From Calliopum simillimum (lineage: Eukaryota; Arthropoda; Insecta; Diptera; Lauxaniidae), in NCBI GenBank assembly GCA_951812925.1, contig OX638372.1, forward strand, positions 54,744,028-54,808,027: a DNA stretch of 64,000 bases, given 5' to 3'. The position numbers were made by a program, and so were the translations under genes. The notes beneath the pieces were generated by a model. That model saw only the letters and a program-made list of their open reading frames with translations. It was not told the DNA's origin and searched no databases. Numbering within the stretch: the stretch's first letter is position 1; every line of letters begins with the position of its first letter. Shown here piece after piece: positions 27,201 through 35,068 of the stretch.

Positions 27201-30200
27201 TTAATGGCCTCGCACTATATCAAATGCCGAGCTACATAAAAATGCAAACAGAAGGCAATAGCAAACGAAATCAAGCTGCGCAAATGGGGATGGATTGGTC
27301 ACACTCTCCGGAAACCACACAGCGAAGTTTGTCGCCAGGCCCTTGAGTGGAATCCACAAGGCAGTAGAGGACGTGGTAGACCCAAAACCAACTGGAAAAG
27401 GTCGTTGGAAAAGGAAATTCAAGAATCGGGAAAATCGTGGCAAGAGATCAAAGTCATCGCAAAGGAACGTGACAAATGGAGAGATTTCATATTGGCCCTA
27501 TGCTCCTCCTAGGAGATAAAGGAGAATACATACATACATACATACATTGCCTGATCTTGTTATATAACTTCAAAAATAGGAAAAAAGTGGTGTCCTTTAA
27601 ACTTTTATGTAAGGATATCTCAAAGTCCAGACATAATAGAGCAGTTCTAAGAACGGGTTCGGATTAAGCATCAAATCATCCGATTTTTGTTTGTGTTTTT
27701 CTTAAATACGAAAAAACCGATTTTTTTAAAAATGGATGGTGCGGAAACGATACCTTTTATATATATAAATATACAGTTGCGGTCAACTAATTAGCAACGC
27801 AGCGGTGTATTACATTTATTTGTCAATATATCATAATTTTCTGAAGAAACTTTAAAAACTTTATATTGGTTGATGGTCTTACAATAATTATGTGTTAAGT
27901 ACACTTCACTTTATGCAAAAGGAAGCCCCTACTATTTTGTTTTTTAGTATATTGAGTAATAATTAATAATCCTCTCGGTCATATAATTAACAACGCTTTG
28001 TTTATTTTTAATCAAAGCAGCTATTTTTTTCAAAAATATTTAATATTTCGTTGCAAAACCATTATTTCTCATAACTGCTTCACACCAACGAGCCATTGAC
28101 TCCACTAATTTTTGGCGCACAGCATTTGGAATGGCTTCCCGTTCCATCCTTACTTTTGCAAATAACTCCAAGAAATTTCCAACTTTATGCAACTGAACTT
28201 TTTTTTTAATTGCTCCCAGAGGTTCTCGATAGGATTGAGGTCTAGGCTGCATGAAGGCCGATCCAATAGTGGGATGTAATTTTCCTCCATACACCGTTTT
28301 GTTAACCGCTCGGTATGCTTCGGATCGTTATCTTGCTGCATGATCCAAGACAGTGACATGCTTTCATCACAGAATGGAACCATTACATCATTAAGGATAG
28401 AAATATACTGGTGGTGATCCATATAGCCCTCAACCTTTGCAATGGGACCAACACCAGAACGAAGCCTCTTCTATTAGAAGTGAACAGAAAGAAAAGGTTA
28501 CAGTTCGCTGGAAATATAGGCATTGGTCAGTAAAAGAATGGAAAAAAGTCCTTTTTTCGGATGAAACCAAAATTAATAGAGTTTCGTCTGATGGTAAAAC
28601 CCACTTCCGTCGTCTTAGACTAAAGAAATTTGACCCAAAATACACACATCCTACACTGAAGTATAGTGGTGGAAATATTATGATCTGGGGATCCATGTCA
28701 TAATGCGGTGTTGGTTCCATTGCAAAGATTAAGGGCCATATGGATCACCACCAGTATATTTCCATCCTTAATGATGTAATGGTTCCATTCTGTGATGAAA
28801 GCATGCCACTGTCTTGGATCCTGCAGCAAGATAACGATCCGAAGCATACCGAGCGATTAACAAAACGGTGTATGGAGGAAAATTACACCCCACTATTGGA
28901 TCGGCCTTCATGCAGCCTAGACCTGGATCCCATCGGGAACCTCTGGGAGCAATTACAAAAAAAAGTTCAGTTGCATAAAGTTGGAAACTTCTTGGAGTTA
29001 TTTGCAAAAGTAAAGATGGAATGGGAAGCCATTCCAAATGTTGTGTGCCAAAAATTAGTGGATTCAATGGCTCGTAGGTGTGAAGCAGTTATGAGAAATA
29101 ATGGTTTTGCAACGAAATATTAAATGTTTTTTAAATAAAAAGTTGCTTTGACTAAAAATAAACAAAGCGTTGTTAATTATATGACCGAGAGGATTATTAA
29201 TTATTACTCAATATACTAAAAAACAAAATAGTATTGGCTTCCTTTTGCATAAAGTGAAGTGTACTTAACACATAATTATTGTAAGACCATCAACCGATAT
29301 AAATTTTTTAAAGTTTCTTCAGAAAATTATGATATATTGACAAACAAATGTAATACACCGCTGCGTTGCTAATTAGTTGACCGCAACTGTATATTACACA
29401 TATATACATATATAACTATATACAGTGTCGGCCAAAACCTAAGCACCCCCTGAAGAAATTTTTTTCTTATATCAAATTTTTTTTGAGAAAACGACGTTAT
29501 TGAGTTAGTTTGTGTGTTTATTTTATTTATTTATACGTTTATTATTGACAAACAAAAACTTTAAAAATTCAGGGTTTTATAAGTTAAGAGTTAATATTTA
29601 ATAAACATTAAAATTTAGAAACTTCATCGGACAAAACTAAAACACCCCCTTCTTAACATTTAACAAAAACTTTTAAAATTAATATTTAGTTGAAAACCCT
29701 TTATAATGGGTAACATTAGCACATCTTTAAAGCATAGAGGACATTATATTATTAATGATATCCTTCGATATCCCTTCCTAAGGCTACTTTCAAAGCTTCA
29801 AAGAGATTTTTCTTGGGTTTGCAATTTTCCTTGTAGATTTACGTGTTAACGATCTCCCACAGGTTCTCTATGGGATTCAAATCTGGGGACTGGCCTGGCC
29901 AACCAAGGACTTGCATCCCATTGCTCTGAAACCAGGCTTTACAAACTTAAGCGGTATGTGTTTGGATCGTTGTCCTGTTGGAACCTCCATTTAAGTGCCA
30001 TCTCTTGATCCGCATTAAGCAGCATCACATCATTTGGTATGTCAAAGTGCATAAAATAATCCATAATTCCTTTAGTCTAGTGAATTAACCCACTCCCTTG
30101 ATCAGAGAAAAAACCACAGACTATTGAACTCCATCCTCCGTGCTTAACAAAGGCTTTGCAAAACTTTGGTTTCAATCTTTTTCCTTTTGGTCTGTGTACT

Positions 30201-32520
30201 CGCCTTAATTCATCCGAACCTTTGATATCATGCTACGAACCCAAGTCCTACGAATCCAAGTACTACGAATTCAAGTATATTATGAAAGATTCGGATAGAA
30301 TAAGGCGAGTAAGCAGACCAAAAGGAAAAAGATTGAAAGCGAAGTTTTGCAAAGCCTCTGTTAAGCACGGAGGATGGAGTTCAATGGTCTGTGGTTTTTT
30401 CTCTGATCAAGGGAGTGGGTTAATTCACTAGACTAAAGGAATTATGGATTGTTTTATGCACTTTGACATACCAAATGATGTGATGCTGCTTAATGCGGAT
30501 CAAGAGATGGCACTTAAATGGAGGTTCCAACAGGACAACGATCCAAGCACATACCGCTTAAGTTTGTAAAGCCTGGTTTCAGAGCATTGGGATGCAAGTT
30601 CTTGGTTGGCCAGGCCAGTCCCCAGATTTGAATCCCACTGAGAACCTCTGGGAGATCGTTAACACGTAAATCTACAAGGAAAATTGCAAAACCAAGAAAA
30701 ATCTCTTTGAAGCTTTGAAAGTAGCCTTAGGAAAGGATATCATTAATAATATAAGGTCCTCCATGCTTTAAAGATGTGCTAATGTTACCCAGTATAAAGG
30801 GTTTTCAACTAAATATTAATTTTAAAAGTTTTTATTAAATGTTAAGAAGAGGGTGCTTTAGTTTTGTCCGATGAAGTATCTAAATTTTAATGTTTATTAA
30901 ATGTTAACTCTTAATTTATAAAACCCTGAATTTTTTAAGTCCTTGTTTGTCAATAATTAACGTATAAATAAACAAAATAAACACATAAACTAACTCAATA
31001 ACGTCGTTTTCTCAAAAAAAATTTGATATAAGAAAAAACTTCTTTAGGGGGTGCTTAGGTTTTGGCCGACACTGTATATGTACGTATATACATATATATG
31101 TACATAATATGTATATAAACACCGAGACATACTCAAAAAATCGTTAAAAAATTAAAATGTCGAAAAAAAAAACGGCTGGACGTTCGATTTCGCCGTTCGC
31201 GGATTTTGACACTAGAAGCGTCCCCCAACATTATCCCTAAAAAAAATCGCGGGTGGTATTTCAAAAAATTAAACTTTTTTAAAAACTACCGTGTTTCATT
31301 TAATATGCGACATGTATCTGAAATTGCATCATTAATAAATTTTTAAAGAAAAAAAAACAAAATAAAGGACCAAATCAGTTTTCTTGAAATTAGGAACTTG
31401 AAATAACAACAATGCCAAAACAGACTTTACAACAACAAATTTACTGCTATGACAACCGTAATTTTACGGGATTTAAAACTCCAAAAAATCCAACACCGGC
31501 ATCGCGGCGGCCGTCGTCCGCGGATCAGTATATAATATATCCAACATATAGTTTGCTAGCCAAATTGCGCGCGCAGTTTTTAATAAAAATTTAAAATTTT
31601 TTCAATAATAAGTAGCTGCTGCGCTTGCACAAAGAGCTAGTTCTCTTTGTTGTTGTTGTCTGCTCTGGCATTGCTGTTGTTAAAAGTTCTTAATTTCAAG
31701 AAAATTGATTTGGTCCATTTTTGTTTTTTCTATAGAAATTTATTAGTAATGCAGTTTCAGATACATGTCGAGATACATGTCGCATATCAAATGAAAGGAA
31801 ATAAATTAAGCTTTCTAATTTAGTTATTTATATTATAGGTTAATAATACATTTTTTGGGAAAAATAACCGTTTTTTGTACAGCAATTAAATATATAGCCC
31901 AGTAAAATACCTTTCATATGACATCAATATTTCTAAAATCCATCCAACTTACATATACCGATTTTGATAAAAGATATATCCCGATCTTCCGATGGCTATA
32001 TCTCGGAAAGTAAATCCGCTCAGATATTTTTGATGACATATTCTTTCTTAGAATTTAAAGCTTAACAAACCAAACTAGGTTTAAAAAAAAAATATTTACA
32101 GTCGCTAATCTAACATTAAGCCGTGTTTTTTAATATAAAAAAAAAAACAAAATTTAAAATAAAAAAATCATAAAAATCGTCGCTGAAGTAAAAATAAGCG
32201 CAAATTAGATTCAACACTCTTATACGGTGTCGAGGTCACATTCCGACACATTTCAAAGTCATTCCTAATAAAAAAAATTAATTTTTTAAGAATTGATTCC
32301 AAGAAGTCATAAAGATCAAATCAAATTAAAAAATAAAATGATAAACACAAGTAGGTACAACAAAAACAAGTTGCTTTCCGACGTACCGCGTCCAAATTGA
32401 CAAATGTCTTTTTTGTTTTTTATTCATCTTAAACATAAAACAAAAACAACACTTTAATAAAATATATAAAAAACACATCAACTTAAAAGTAAATTAGAAA
32501 GGGGAAAAAACTCACCGCAT
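41..32520 (-). CDS. dome: domeless, JAK/STAT cytokine receptor (5' part of gene, 11 coding exons)
   Basis: Transmembrane receptor for Unpaired-type cytokines that signals through JAK (Hopscotch) and STAT92E at the plasma membrane. Joined exons (complement): 32516-32520, 12702-12784, 12406-12557, 5660-5771, 5175-5305, 2840-3011, 1893-2367, 1070-1370, 532-1009, 301-412, 41-234. All junctions are GT-AG and keep phase, giving about 738 residues. Seen: a hydrophobic signal peptide (residues 1-24); an N-terminal cysteine-containing domain (about 30-115); a cytokine-receptor module starting [12 protein letters not shown] with Cys pairs near 129/139 and 167/178; the module ends in MWSEPS (about 310-315), a form of the WSXWS hallmark; then repeated FN3 modules with SWSPP- and QWSPD-type strands. 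The membrane helix and cytoplasmic tail must lie left of base 1. Drosophila Dome is about 1280 residues, so roughly the first 57 percent is present. Intron 1 is 19.7 kb and full of transposons. Identity rests on the module order and the overall resemblance to fly Dome; a lone paralogue such as Latran/Eye-transformer is less likely given the N-terminal domain plus many FN3 modules. Confidence 0.88.
301..412 (-). CDS. dome: dome coding exon 10 (FN3)
   Basis: Encodes [20 protein letters not shown] then [14 protein letters not shown], the start of another FN3 module. Acceptor GTTTTTAG, donor GTAAGC. Confidence 0.85.
532..1009 (-). CDS. dome: dome coding exon 9 (FN3)
   Basis: Encodes further FN3 sequence: [28 protein letters not shown], and the F/G-strand motif [16 protein letters not shown]. 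Acceptor TTTTTTAG, donor GTAAGA. Confidence 0.85.
1070..1370 (-). CDS. dome: dome coding exon 8 (FN3)
   Basis: Encodes FN3 strands [15 protein letters not shown] and, after a linker, [14 protein letters not shown] with DYTVFWCQ. Acceptor ATTCACAG; donor GTGGTG is weak but phase-correct with the next exon. Confidence 0.82.
1893..2367 (-). CDS. dome: dome coding exon 7 (WSEPS module)
   Basis: Largest exon in the first half. Encodes the second half of the cytokine-receptor module, ending with [10 protein letters not shown] (WSXWS-like), then a linker KPRLPKSAP and the start of the next FN3 module. Acceptor CTCATAG, donor GTAAGT. Confidence 0.88.
2840..3011 (-). CDS. dome: dome coding exon 6
   Basis: Encodes [19 protein letters not shown] with the second Cys pair, then [20 protein letters not shown]. 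Acceptor ATTCGCAG is the phase-compatible one; an upstream AG (about 3054) would introduce a stop. Donor GTAAGT after AAAGTA. Confidence 0.8.
3060..4260. other. AT-rich dome intron 5 sequence with degenerate short repeats
   Basis: No exon seen. About 3640-3850 is a run of imperfect repeats of a CATTAAATTTAATGAAA-like motif, and 3420-3650 repeats TTAGTGCTA/TTAGTGTTAG motifs. Otherwise plain AT-rich intron. Confidence 0.4.
4269..5143 (+). pseudogene. decayed Tc1-like transposase
   Basis: DNA cut-and-paste transposase relic lying antisense to dome inside intron 5. Pieces in different frames match the Tc1 catalytic core in order: a [11 protein letters not shown] segment (first Asp replaced: usual form is SDES), a GGTGIGNL segment, [11 protein letters not shown] (second Asp block), then [17 protein letters not shown], where the usual PIE catalytic Glu reads Gln. 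Several frameshifts and stops; no terminal repeats recognised. Dead. Confidence 0.75.
5175..5305 (-). CDS. dome: dome coding exon 5 (first half of cytokine-receptor module)
   Basis: Encodes [17 protein letters not shown] then [13 protein letters not shown]: the Cys-X9-Cys pattern of the first FN3 module of class I cytokine receptors. Acceptor AAACTAG, donor GTAAGT; ends in phase 0. Confidence 0.85.
5660..5771 (-). CDS. dome: dome coding exon 4 (N-terminal domain, second half)
   Basis: Encodes [13 protein letters not shown], then [15 protein letters not shown]; the YLCKC strand would pair with the Cys of the previous exon. Acceptor AAACACAG, donor GTAAGA. It lies next to the left edge of a large foldback cluster in the preceding intron. 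Confidence 0.75.
6517..6600 (-). repeat. tRNA-derived SINE head, copy 1
   Basis: On the minus strand the segment reads GTGGCCTATAGCACAA (A-box like) and, about 45 bases on, CGGGTTCGAGTACG (B-box like), the spacing of an internal pol III promoter. The cloverleaf is not intact, so it is a tRNA-related SINE head and not a tRNA gene. Confidence 0.6.
7093..7176 (-). repeat. tRNA-derived SINE head, copy 2
   Basis: Second copy of the A-box/B-box segment, 576 bp from the first and apparently identical, carried along by the direct duplication. Confidence 0.6.
7301..9146. mobile_element. inner foldback element
   Basis: Inverted ends TATCGACGGCTTATATTCAA / TTGAATATAAGCCGTCGATA at 7303 and 9126. Inside, a GTAGATAGAGGATATTGCA-like motif recurs at about 7494, 7540, 8945 and 9110. 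7930-8160 is a quasi-palindrome of CTTGGTCTTG/CAAGACCAAG repeats. No ORF of interest. Confidence 0.6.
8391..8656. repeat. short inverted-repeat element
   Basis: Arms of about 50 bp: AATTGAGGAGTGGCCGTACC at 8391 and its near reverse complement ending at 8656, sharing the GGGCCTAAGTACC and GAGGCAAAAGT blocks. MITE-like; sits inside the inner foldback. Confidence 0.6.
10025..10924 (+). mobile_element. mariner element 1, internally deleted
   Basis: 900 bp between TA duplications, with near-perfect terminal inverted repeats TTGGGTGTACAACTTAAAAA / TTTTTAAGTTGTACACCCAA. Full mariners are about 1.3 kb, so about 400 bp is missing. It encodes a broken mariner transposase and lies antisense to dome in intron 4. 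Confidence 0.92.
10192..10848 (+). pseudogene. mariner transposase remnant (DD34D type)
   Basis: N-terminal HTH pieces ([19 protein letters not shown]) run into a stop; then the deletion removes the middle, including the first catalytic Asp. The C-terminal part keeps FHHDNARPH and, 34 residues on, [17 protein letters not shown], ending [15 protein letters not shown]. Two further in-frame stops and a frame change. Non-functional. Confidence 0.88.
10928..12400. other. AT-rich intron with a solo foldback arm (about 11980-12115)
   Basis: Mostly unremarkable AT-rich sequence. 12030-12080 carries TCTTCCGATGGCTATATTTC next to an ACTAGATCCG block, the same arm motif found in the hairpin elements at 31.3 and 40.7 kb. 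11090-11130 is a short TTTAATTTAA repeat. No exon found. Confidence 0.45.
12406..12557 (-). CDS. dome: dome coding exon 3 (N-terminal domain)
   Basis: Acceptor TATATTTAG, donor GTTAGT. Encodes a beta-rich stretch with [13 protein letters not shown] and ending SADDIK; N-glycosylation motif NIT and one Cys suggest the first half of an Ig-like fold. Phase matches both neighbours. Confidence 0.75.
12702..12784 (-). CDS. dome: dome coding exon 2 (signal peptide)
   Basis: Acceptor TTTTTTAG, donor GTAAGT. Encodes [19 protein letters not shown] followed by ILAYRSPG: the hydrophobic core and probable cleavage region. The ATG inside this exon is out of frame, so the true start must lie in an upstream exon. 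Confidence 0.75.
13500..14403 (-). mobile_element. TA-flanked, pogo-like non-autonomous element 1
   Basis: Ends GGGGAAGGTAACCGG and GGTTACCTTACCC, flanked on both sides by TA. 904 bp. On the minus strand it retains a short transposase tail (13853-13975). TA target and GGGG-type ends resemble insect pogo/Tigger elements; two further TA-flanked elements in the window have similar ends. Confidence 0.65.
13853..13975 (-). pseudogene. C-terminal tail of a pogo/Tigger-like transposase
   Basis: Reads [12 protein letters not shown], then [19 protein letters not shown] and a stop. A basic RGRKP motif followed by an acidic end is common at the C-terminus of pogo-like transposases. The catalytic domain is absent, so family assignment is tentative. 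Confidence 0.45.
15119..16035 (+). mobile_element. mariner element 2, internally deleted
   Basis: 917 bp between TA dinucleotides; inverted ends GGTGTACAAATATGAAACCG / CGGTTTCATATTTGTACACC. It interrupts the right arm of the composite foldback, so it is younger than that element. Carries a damaged transposase gene. Confidence 0.92.
15288..15965 (+). pseudogene. mariner transposase remnant with first catalytic Asp deleted
   Basis: Starts [20 protein letters not shown], jumps at LVEF directly to [15 protein letters not shown]: the deletion junction removes the HTH, the linker and the GDE that should precede KWI. Then a good core: [26 protein letters not shown], a stop (15726-15728) inside the spacer, and [13 protein letters not shown] (third Asp). 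Ends [12 protein letters not shown]. Clearly dead, but less decayed than mariner 1. Confidence 0.9.
16143..17548. mobile_element. foldback element with about 600-bp arms
   Basis: Left edge CACGGGGGTTCAAAACATTT at 16144; right edge ends AAATGTTTTGAACCCCCGTG near 17542. Arms extend to about 16790 and 16900 with high identity, leaving a short loop. No ORF. Arms contain the GATATCCTAACCTAAA-type block shared with other hairpins here. Confidence 0.8.
17821..18355. mobile_element. MITE copy with CAAGGGTGTCA ends
   Basis: Ends CAAGGGTGTCAACG and TGACACCCTTG. A shorter relative sits at 53661-53881 with the same ends and inner GCTTGGCTCAGTGATT block. Contains CAACAAAAAACAAC-type repeats. Target duplication not clear. 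Confidence 0.65.
18360..19560. other. dome intron 1, nothing recognised
   Basis: AT-rich; only a weak copy of the recurrent GGTATCTCAAAAATCTTGCG motif (about 19410-19465). No exon, RNA gene or element edge could be supported. Confidence 0.4.
19563..20791 (+). mobile_element. mariner-superfamily element 3
   Basis: About 1.23 kb, flanked by TA. Ends align as CGTAGGGCCTAACAAAAGTT on the left and the complement of CGAGGGGCCTAACAAAAGTT on the right. Nearly full length with a frameshifted transposase. Different family from mariners 1 and 2 by both ends and protein. Confidence 0.88.
19720..20678 (+). pseudogene. mariner transposase, two-part (DD34D)
   Basis: First part: HTH region [20 protein letters not shown], second [34 protein letters not shown] and TSDEAWL with the first catalytic Asp, then a stop at 20227. 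After a damaged stretch (about 20230-20400, small deletion and frameshifts) the second part has HHDNAPVH and, with 34 residues between, [13 protein letters not shown]. Ends [13 protein letters not shown]. All three catalytic positions survive as sequence but not in one frame. Confidence 0.88.
22542..22766 (+). pseudogene. C-terminal fragment of a pogo/Tigger-like transposase
   Basis: Reads [40 protein letters not shown] and a Pro-rich end KLPTPTNPT before a stop. A YVG...FLR...F..PE.ED...LP.P pattern is typical of tails of insect pogo-like transposases. No catalytic domain could be traced upstream, so this is a decayed or deleted copy. Confidence 0.45.
22863..24254. repeat. near-perfect 1.39-kb palindrome (long hairpin)
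   Basis: Arms of about 680 bp: left begins AGTACAATCATTTGG, right ends CCAAATGACTGTACT; centre near 23560 with a loop of about 25 bp. Only scattered mismatches were seen between arms. Transcribed in either direction it would fold into a long double-stranded RNA. Lies in dome intron 1. Confidence 0.88.
24623..25398. repeat. ATACCCTACAC repeat, copy B (uninterrupted)
   Basis: Full copy: ATACCCTACACCCAGGGTAT start, GAGGCGTGGCAGATAT, long (CTGG)n run, three GGCGTGGCACCTC-type units, ends GTGTAGGGTAT followed by TTTTTGGCCAGGCC, as in copies A and C. Confidence 0.78.
25657..26029. repeat. ATACCCTACAC repeat, copy C (internally shortened)
   Basis: Same start and end as copies A and B but only about 370 bp; most internal units are deleted. 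Short CTGG run. Confidence 0.78.
26580..26960. repeat. solo arm of the 'GGTCGGGATATA' hairpin family
   Basis: Contains GAAGATCGGGATATATTTTT, AAAACCGGTATAAGTTCG and TTGATGGATTTTAATAATAT in the same order as the arms at 40.7 and 41.9 kb. No opposite arm found nearby. Confidence 0.5.
27091..27550 (+). pseudogene. 5'-truncated non-LTR retrotransposon (LINE) tail
   Basis: Reads [19 protein letters not shown] then [14 protein letters not shown]; after a frameshift [36 protein letters not shown] and [15 protein letters not shown] with a stop at 27512. These are typical sequences downstream of the reverse-transcriptase domain in insect LINEs. A short 3' UTR ends in (CATA)n at 27526-27547. The RT and endonuclease are missing: a dead-on-arrival copy. 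Confidence 0.82.
27774..29389 (+). mobile_element. palindromic Tc1-like element 1
   Basis: Flanked by TA; ends CAGTTGCGGTCAACTAATTA and its complement. The right part (about 28736-29389) holds the 3' half of a transposase gene; the left part (27774-28440) is an inverted copy of that same half. Only 28441-28735 is single-copy. So it is a Tc1 derivative turned into a foldback with 650-bp arms. Confidence 0.88.
28437..29123 (+). pseudogene. Tc1-like transposase, catalytic Glu replaced
   Basis: Catalytic core: [12 protein letters not shown] (first Asp), [11 protein letters not shown] followed by a stop at 28700, then [15 protein letters not shown] (second Asp) and [13 protein letters not shown]. 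The third catalytic residue, normally Glu in PIE, is Gly here, while the inverted copy at 28040-28422 on the other strand still encodes PIENLWE. N-terminal HTH domain absent. Inactive. Confidence 0.88.
29423..31074. mobile_element. palindromic Tc1-like element 2
   Basis: Flanked by TA; ends CAGTGTCGGCCAAAACCTAA and complement. Whole element is a palindrome of two about 810-bp arms meeting near 30245. Each arm carries a degraded Tc1 core: in the right arm (+) [39 protein letters not shown], and [10 protein letters not shown] in another frame. Starts only 33 bp after element 1 ends. Confidence 0.88.
31290..32075. mobile_element. foldback element copy FB-A
   Basis: Arms about 31290-31425 and 31660-31800, centred on a GC-rich core (GGCGGCCGTCGTCCGCGGAT) followed by TTGCTAGCCAAATTGCGCGC. 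The right flank continues into the CGATCTTCCGATGGCTATAT arm; the left arm lacks its outer half. Same family as the element at 40659-42092. Confidence 0.7.
32516..32520 (-). CDS. dome: dome coding exon 1 (start codon only)
   Basis: Only ATG CG is coding before a strong GTGAGT donor. Joined to the next exon it gives [16 protein letters not shown], a good signal peptide. No other upstream exon end supplies an in-frame Met. The leader continues to higher coordinates. Confidence 0.7.
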
Positions 32521-32700
32521 TTCAACAGGCGTAATACGACAAAGCGTTGGTGTTGAAACTTTTTAATGCAATTTGGTTCAAATTGATTAGATAACGAAAT
32601 TCCAAATAAACATAGATACATATGTCTATCGTAAAATTGATAAAAGAATTACATTAAACGGAAATAAGCATTTTCTCAAAACGATACACCATCATCAAAA
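32521..32700 (-). promoter_or_regulatory. dome: dome 5' leader (start point not resolved)
   Basis: Sequence just upstream of the dome ATG on the minus strand must be 5' UTR because the coding exon begins at the ATG. No clear TATA or initiator could be fixed; the promoter is somewhere between here and about 33.1 kb, ahead of the first intergenic MITE. The upper limit given is arbitrary. Confidence 0.35.
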
Positions 32701-33364
32701 TAAAAAAAACAAAATCGAAGCCACTTCGAACGCCTACGTATTTTTTATTTTTTTTTTTTTTTTAAAGCTTTGTACAATTATTAATGTTCAATTTTAGGCA
32801 CAAAAAAACTTCTTGGTCTATTCAAATTGTTTTAATTCCTCTTATTTATTATTAATAAACACTTTTTAGTTAAAATACGATAAAAATAAATATTTTTTCA
32901 TTCCTTTAACTGCGATTAAAACTTTTTCACTATTTACAAAAATGGGCGATGAATAAAATCCACGAAAGAAAATAATCCTCACACTGTCAACCCCCCGATA
33001 ACGTACAACACAAGAACCTTTGACAGTTGGAAATTCCAAGCACACAAAGACCGTAGTCAGACGGAGGGCAGATGCCCGCAGGGCAAACCGGGTTTTTACT
33101 CTCTTTCAGATTTATTTCAGAATGCGTTTATGCAACTCGGTTGAGAAATTCTCTATTAGTCGTGATGTTATGCTCAACCACTCTGCTAAACTATACCGGT
33201 AGAAAACAAGTGTTTATGTATGTTATGAAACTTACCAATTGAGGTCAAGTAAACTTACACTATCCATTCAATTCAATTTTGTATGCACGTTCATATGAGA
33301 TCCAATTAAGTATTCAATTCAATTTAAATTCTCAATCGTAAAAATTCAAACTCAACGACTCTAA

Positions 33365-33493
33365 TAACCTGTTTCTACCGGAGATTTCAAATGAGATTAA
33401 GCCGCAACTCACCTCATTTACCATGCATTAAACGTCAACTAAATCTGAAAATAGCCGCTAATCCCATTTTTAATCTTCGGCGGAAACAGACTA
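33365..33493. mobile_element. short MITE, copy 1
   Basis: 129 bp with imperfect inverted ends TAACCTGTTTCTACCGGAGA and GGCGGAAACAGACTA. A second copy lies at 35069-35171. Confidence 0.6.
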
Positions 33494-33656
33494 TAACGCT
33501 GGCGAGAACTTTTAAACTAGTAGAAAATACATTACTCAACTCACCACACTTCTATAAGCACTCTAGTTGTAAATGTCGTCATCGTGACATCAAAATCTCA
33601 ACCAGTTGATACAAAAGTAATAGAGAAAAGTTACATAAACACACCAAATATGTATA

Positions 33657-34499
33657 AAGGGGTATGAACACTATAAACGCTTTAATTTCAGGTGGTTTTT
33701 ATATTATTAATTAAGAAAAATTGCCTTGACATAAATATAAAACTTTGTATATGTATTAAGTGTGGATTTACACTAGGAAATTTTTTTGAGAAATTCTTTC
33801 AGCTTGTTGGCAAGAGGGGAAAAACGTTAAAAGACGCGTACACAGTTTGCCGTATTCGGAAATTCTCTTTTGTTCTGTTCGTTATTTGAAAATTTTTGGC
33901 ATTACTTTTTATTTTTATTCGTGACGTTTGACATAAAATAAAATAAATAAGGAATAGTTATTTCAAAAAGAAAATTTTTTTTGAATTTAGAATTGAATAA
34001 TTAATAAATTAAATATTAAAGAGCATCAAGCCAAAGCTTTTTCTAATAATTCTAACAAGGGCTTAGAAGATGATTTGCACAAATTCCTTGGTGTGGGCGA
34101 CGTCTGCTTCAAAAATTGAGAACCGTCGCAAATTTATGGAATTTTAAACATTATGATAACTGTGAGATTGAATTAAATCCATATATGTATGGATATATTT
34201 TGTTTAATTGATTTAACTCTTCGTAGATTCCACTAGAACATGGCGAAAAGATTGTGCTGGCTTATTGGGAAGAAATGGCAAAAGTGAACAAAATATGAAG
34301 AAAATGCGTCTTCTTCGATTTATGCAATTGGCTGAAAGGAGACTCTAACAAAGGAGTTTCAAATCAACAAAGAAGATGTGGAGCCTTTTGTTATTGATGT
34401 GCTGTAAACAAAATTAGTTCGGTATGTCAAGCCAATTGTTCTTCATTAATAAAATAAAAACCACCTGAAATTAAAACGTTTACAGTGTTCATACCCCTT
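33657..34499. mobile_element. 843-bp element with about 60-bp inverted ends, TTAA-type
   Basis: Ends AAGGGGTATGAACACT and AGTGTTCATACCCCTT; inverted similarity continues for about 60 bp through TTTAATTTCAGGTGGTTTTT. Right flank is TTAA, left flank ATAA. Interior shows no usable ORF. Confidence 0.75.
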
Positions 34500-34798
34500 A
34501 AGAGTGTAAGGGTCTTTCGTTTTGTCTGTAACACAGTACAGACGTGCTCTCGGATGTAATCATTCGCGTGTGGCTTAAAGTTAGACCCATTACACGTGTT
34601 TTTTCAATTCGCATGTAATGTACATAGCCTGATTATAGGAAAAATCAATTTCAGTCAGACTGAAAATTTCGAAATCTATAATTTTATAAGTCTGTAAAGA
34701 CGAGACGCTGAGAGCTGTGATAAAAACGAAATGTTTATGGCAGCTCTCGTTATTACGGACGTAATGAGTAGCATATTCGAAGAAGAAGAAGATTTACA

Positions 34799-34927
34799 GC
34801 TGGTTCACACGACAAACTAAACTGTCGGGCGATAGTACTTTTTGTAGACAAACGGAGGGACCGCTTCCCACCGCTTGCCTAAAAATAGTACTATCACCCG
34901 ACAATTTAGTTTGTCGTGTGAACCAGC
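34799..34927. mobile_element. 129-bp hairpin MITE
   Basis: Inverted ends of about 45 bp beginning GCTGGTTCACACGACAAACT, with only a few mismatches, around a short GC-rich loop (GGAGGGACCGCTTCCCACCG). Confidence 0.75.
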
Positions 34928-35068
34928 ACTTAGAGTGTATTTCGGTCACATGTAGGGCATGGGCAGATTTTCATGATTGCATTTTTTCTTACTACTTTTC
35001 AGTTCGATTGTACAATAAGGTGAAATAACGGCGACACATTTCTATTGCCTGTCAAATCTCATATGTTT

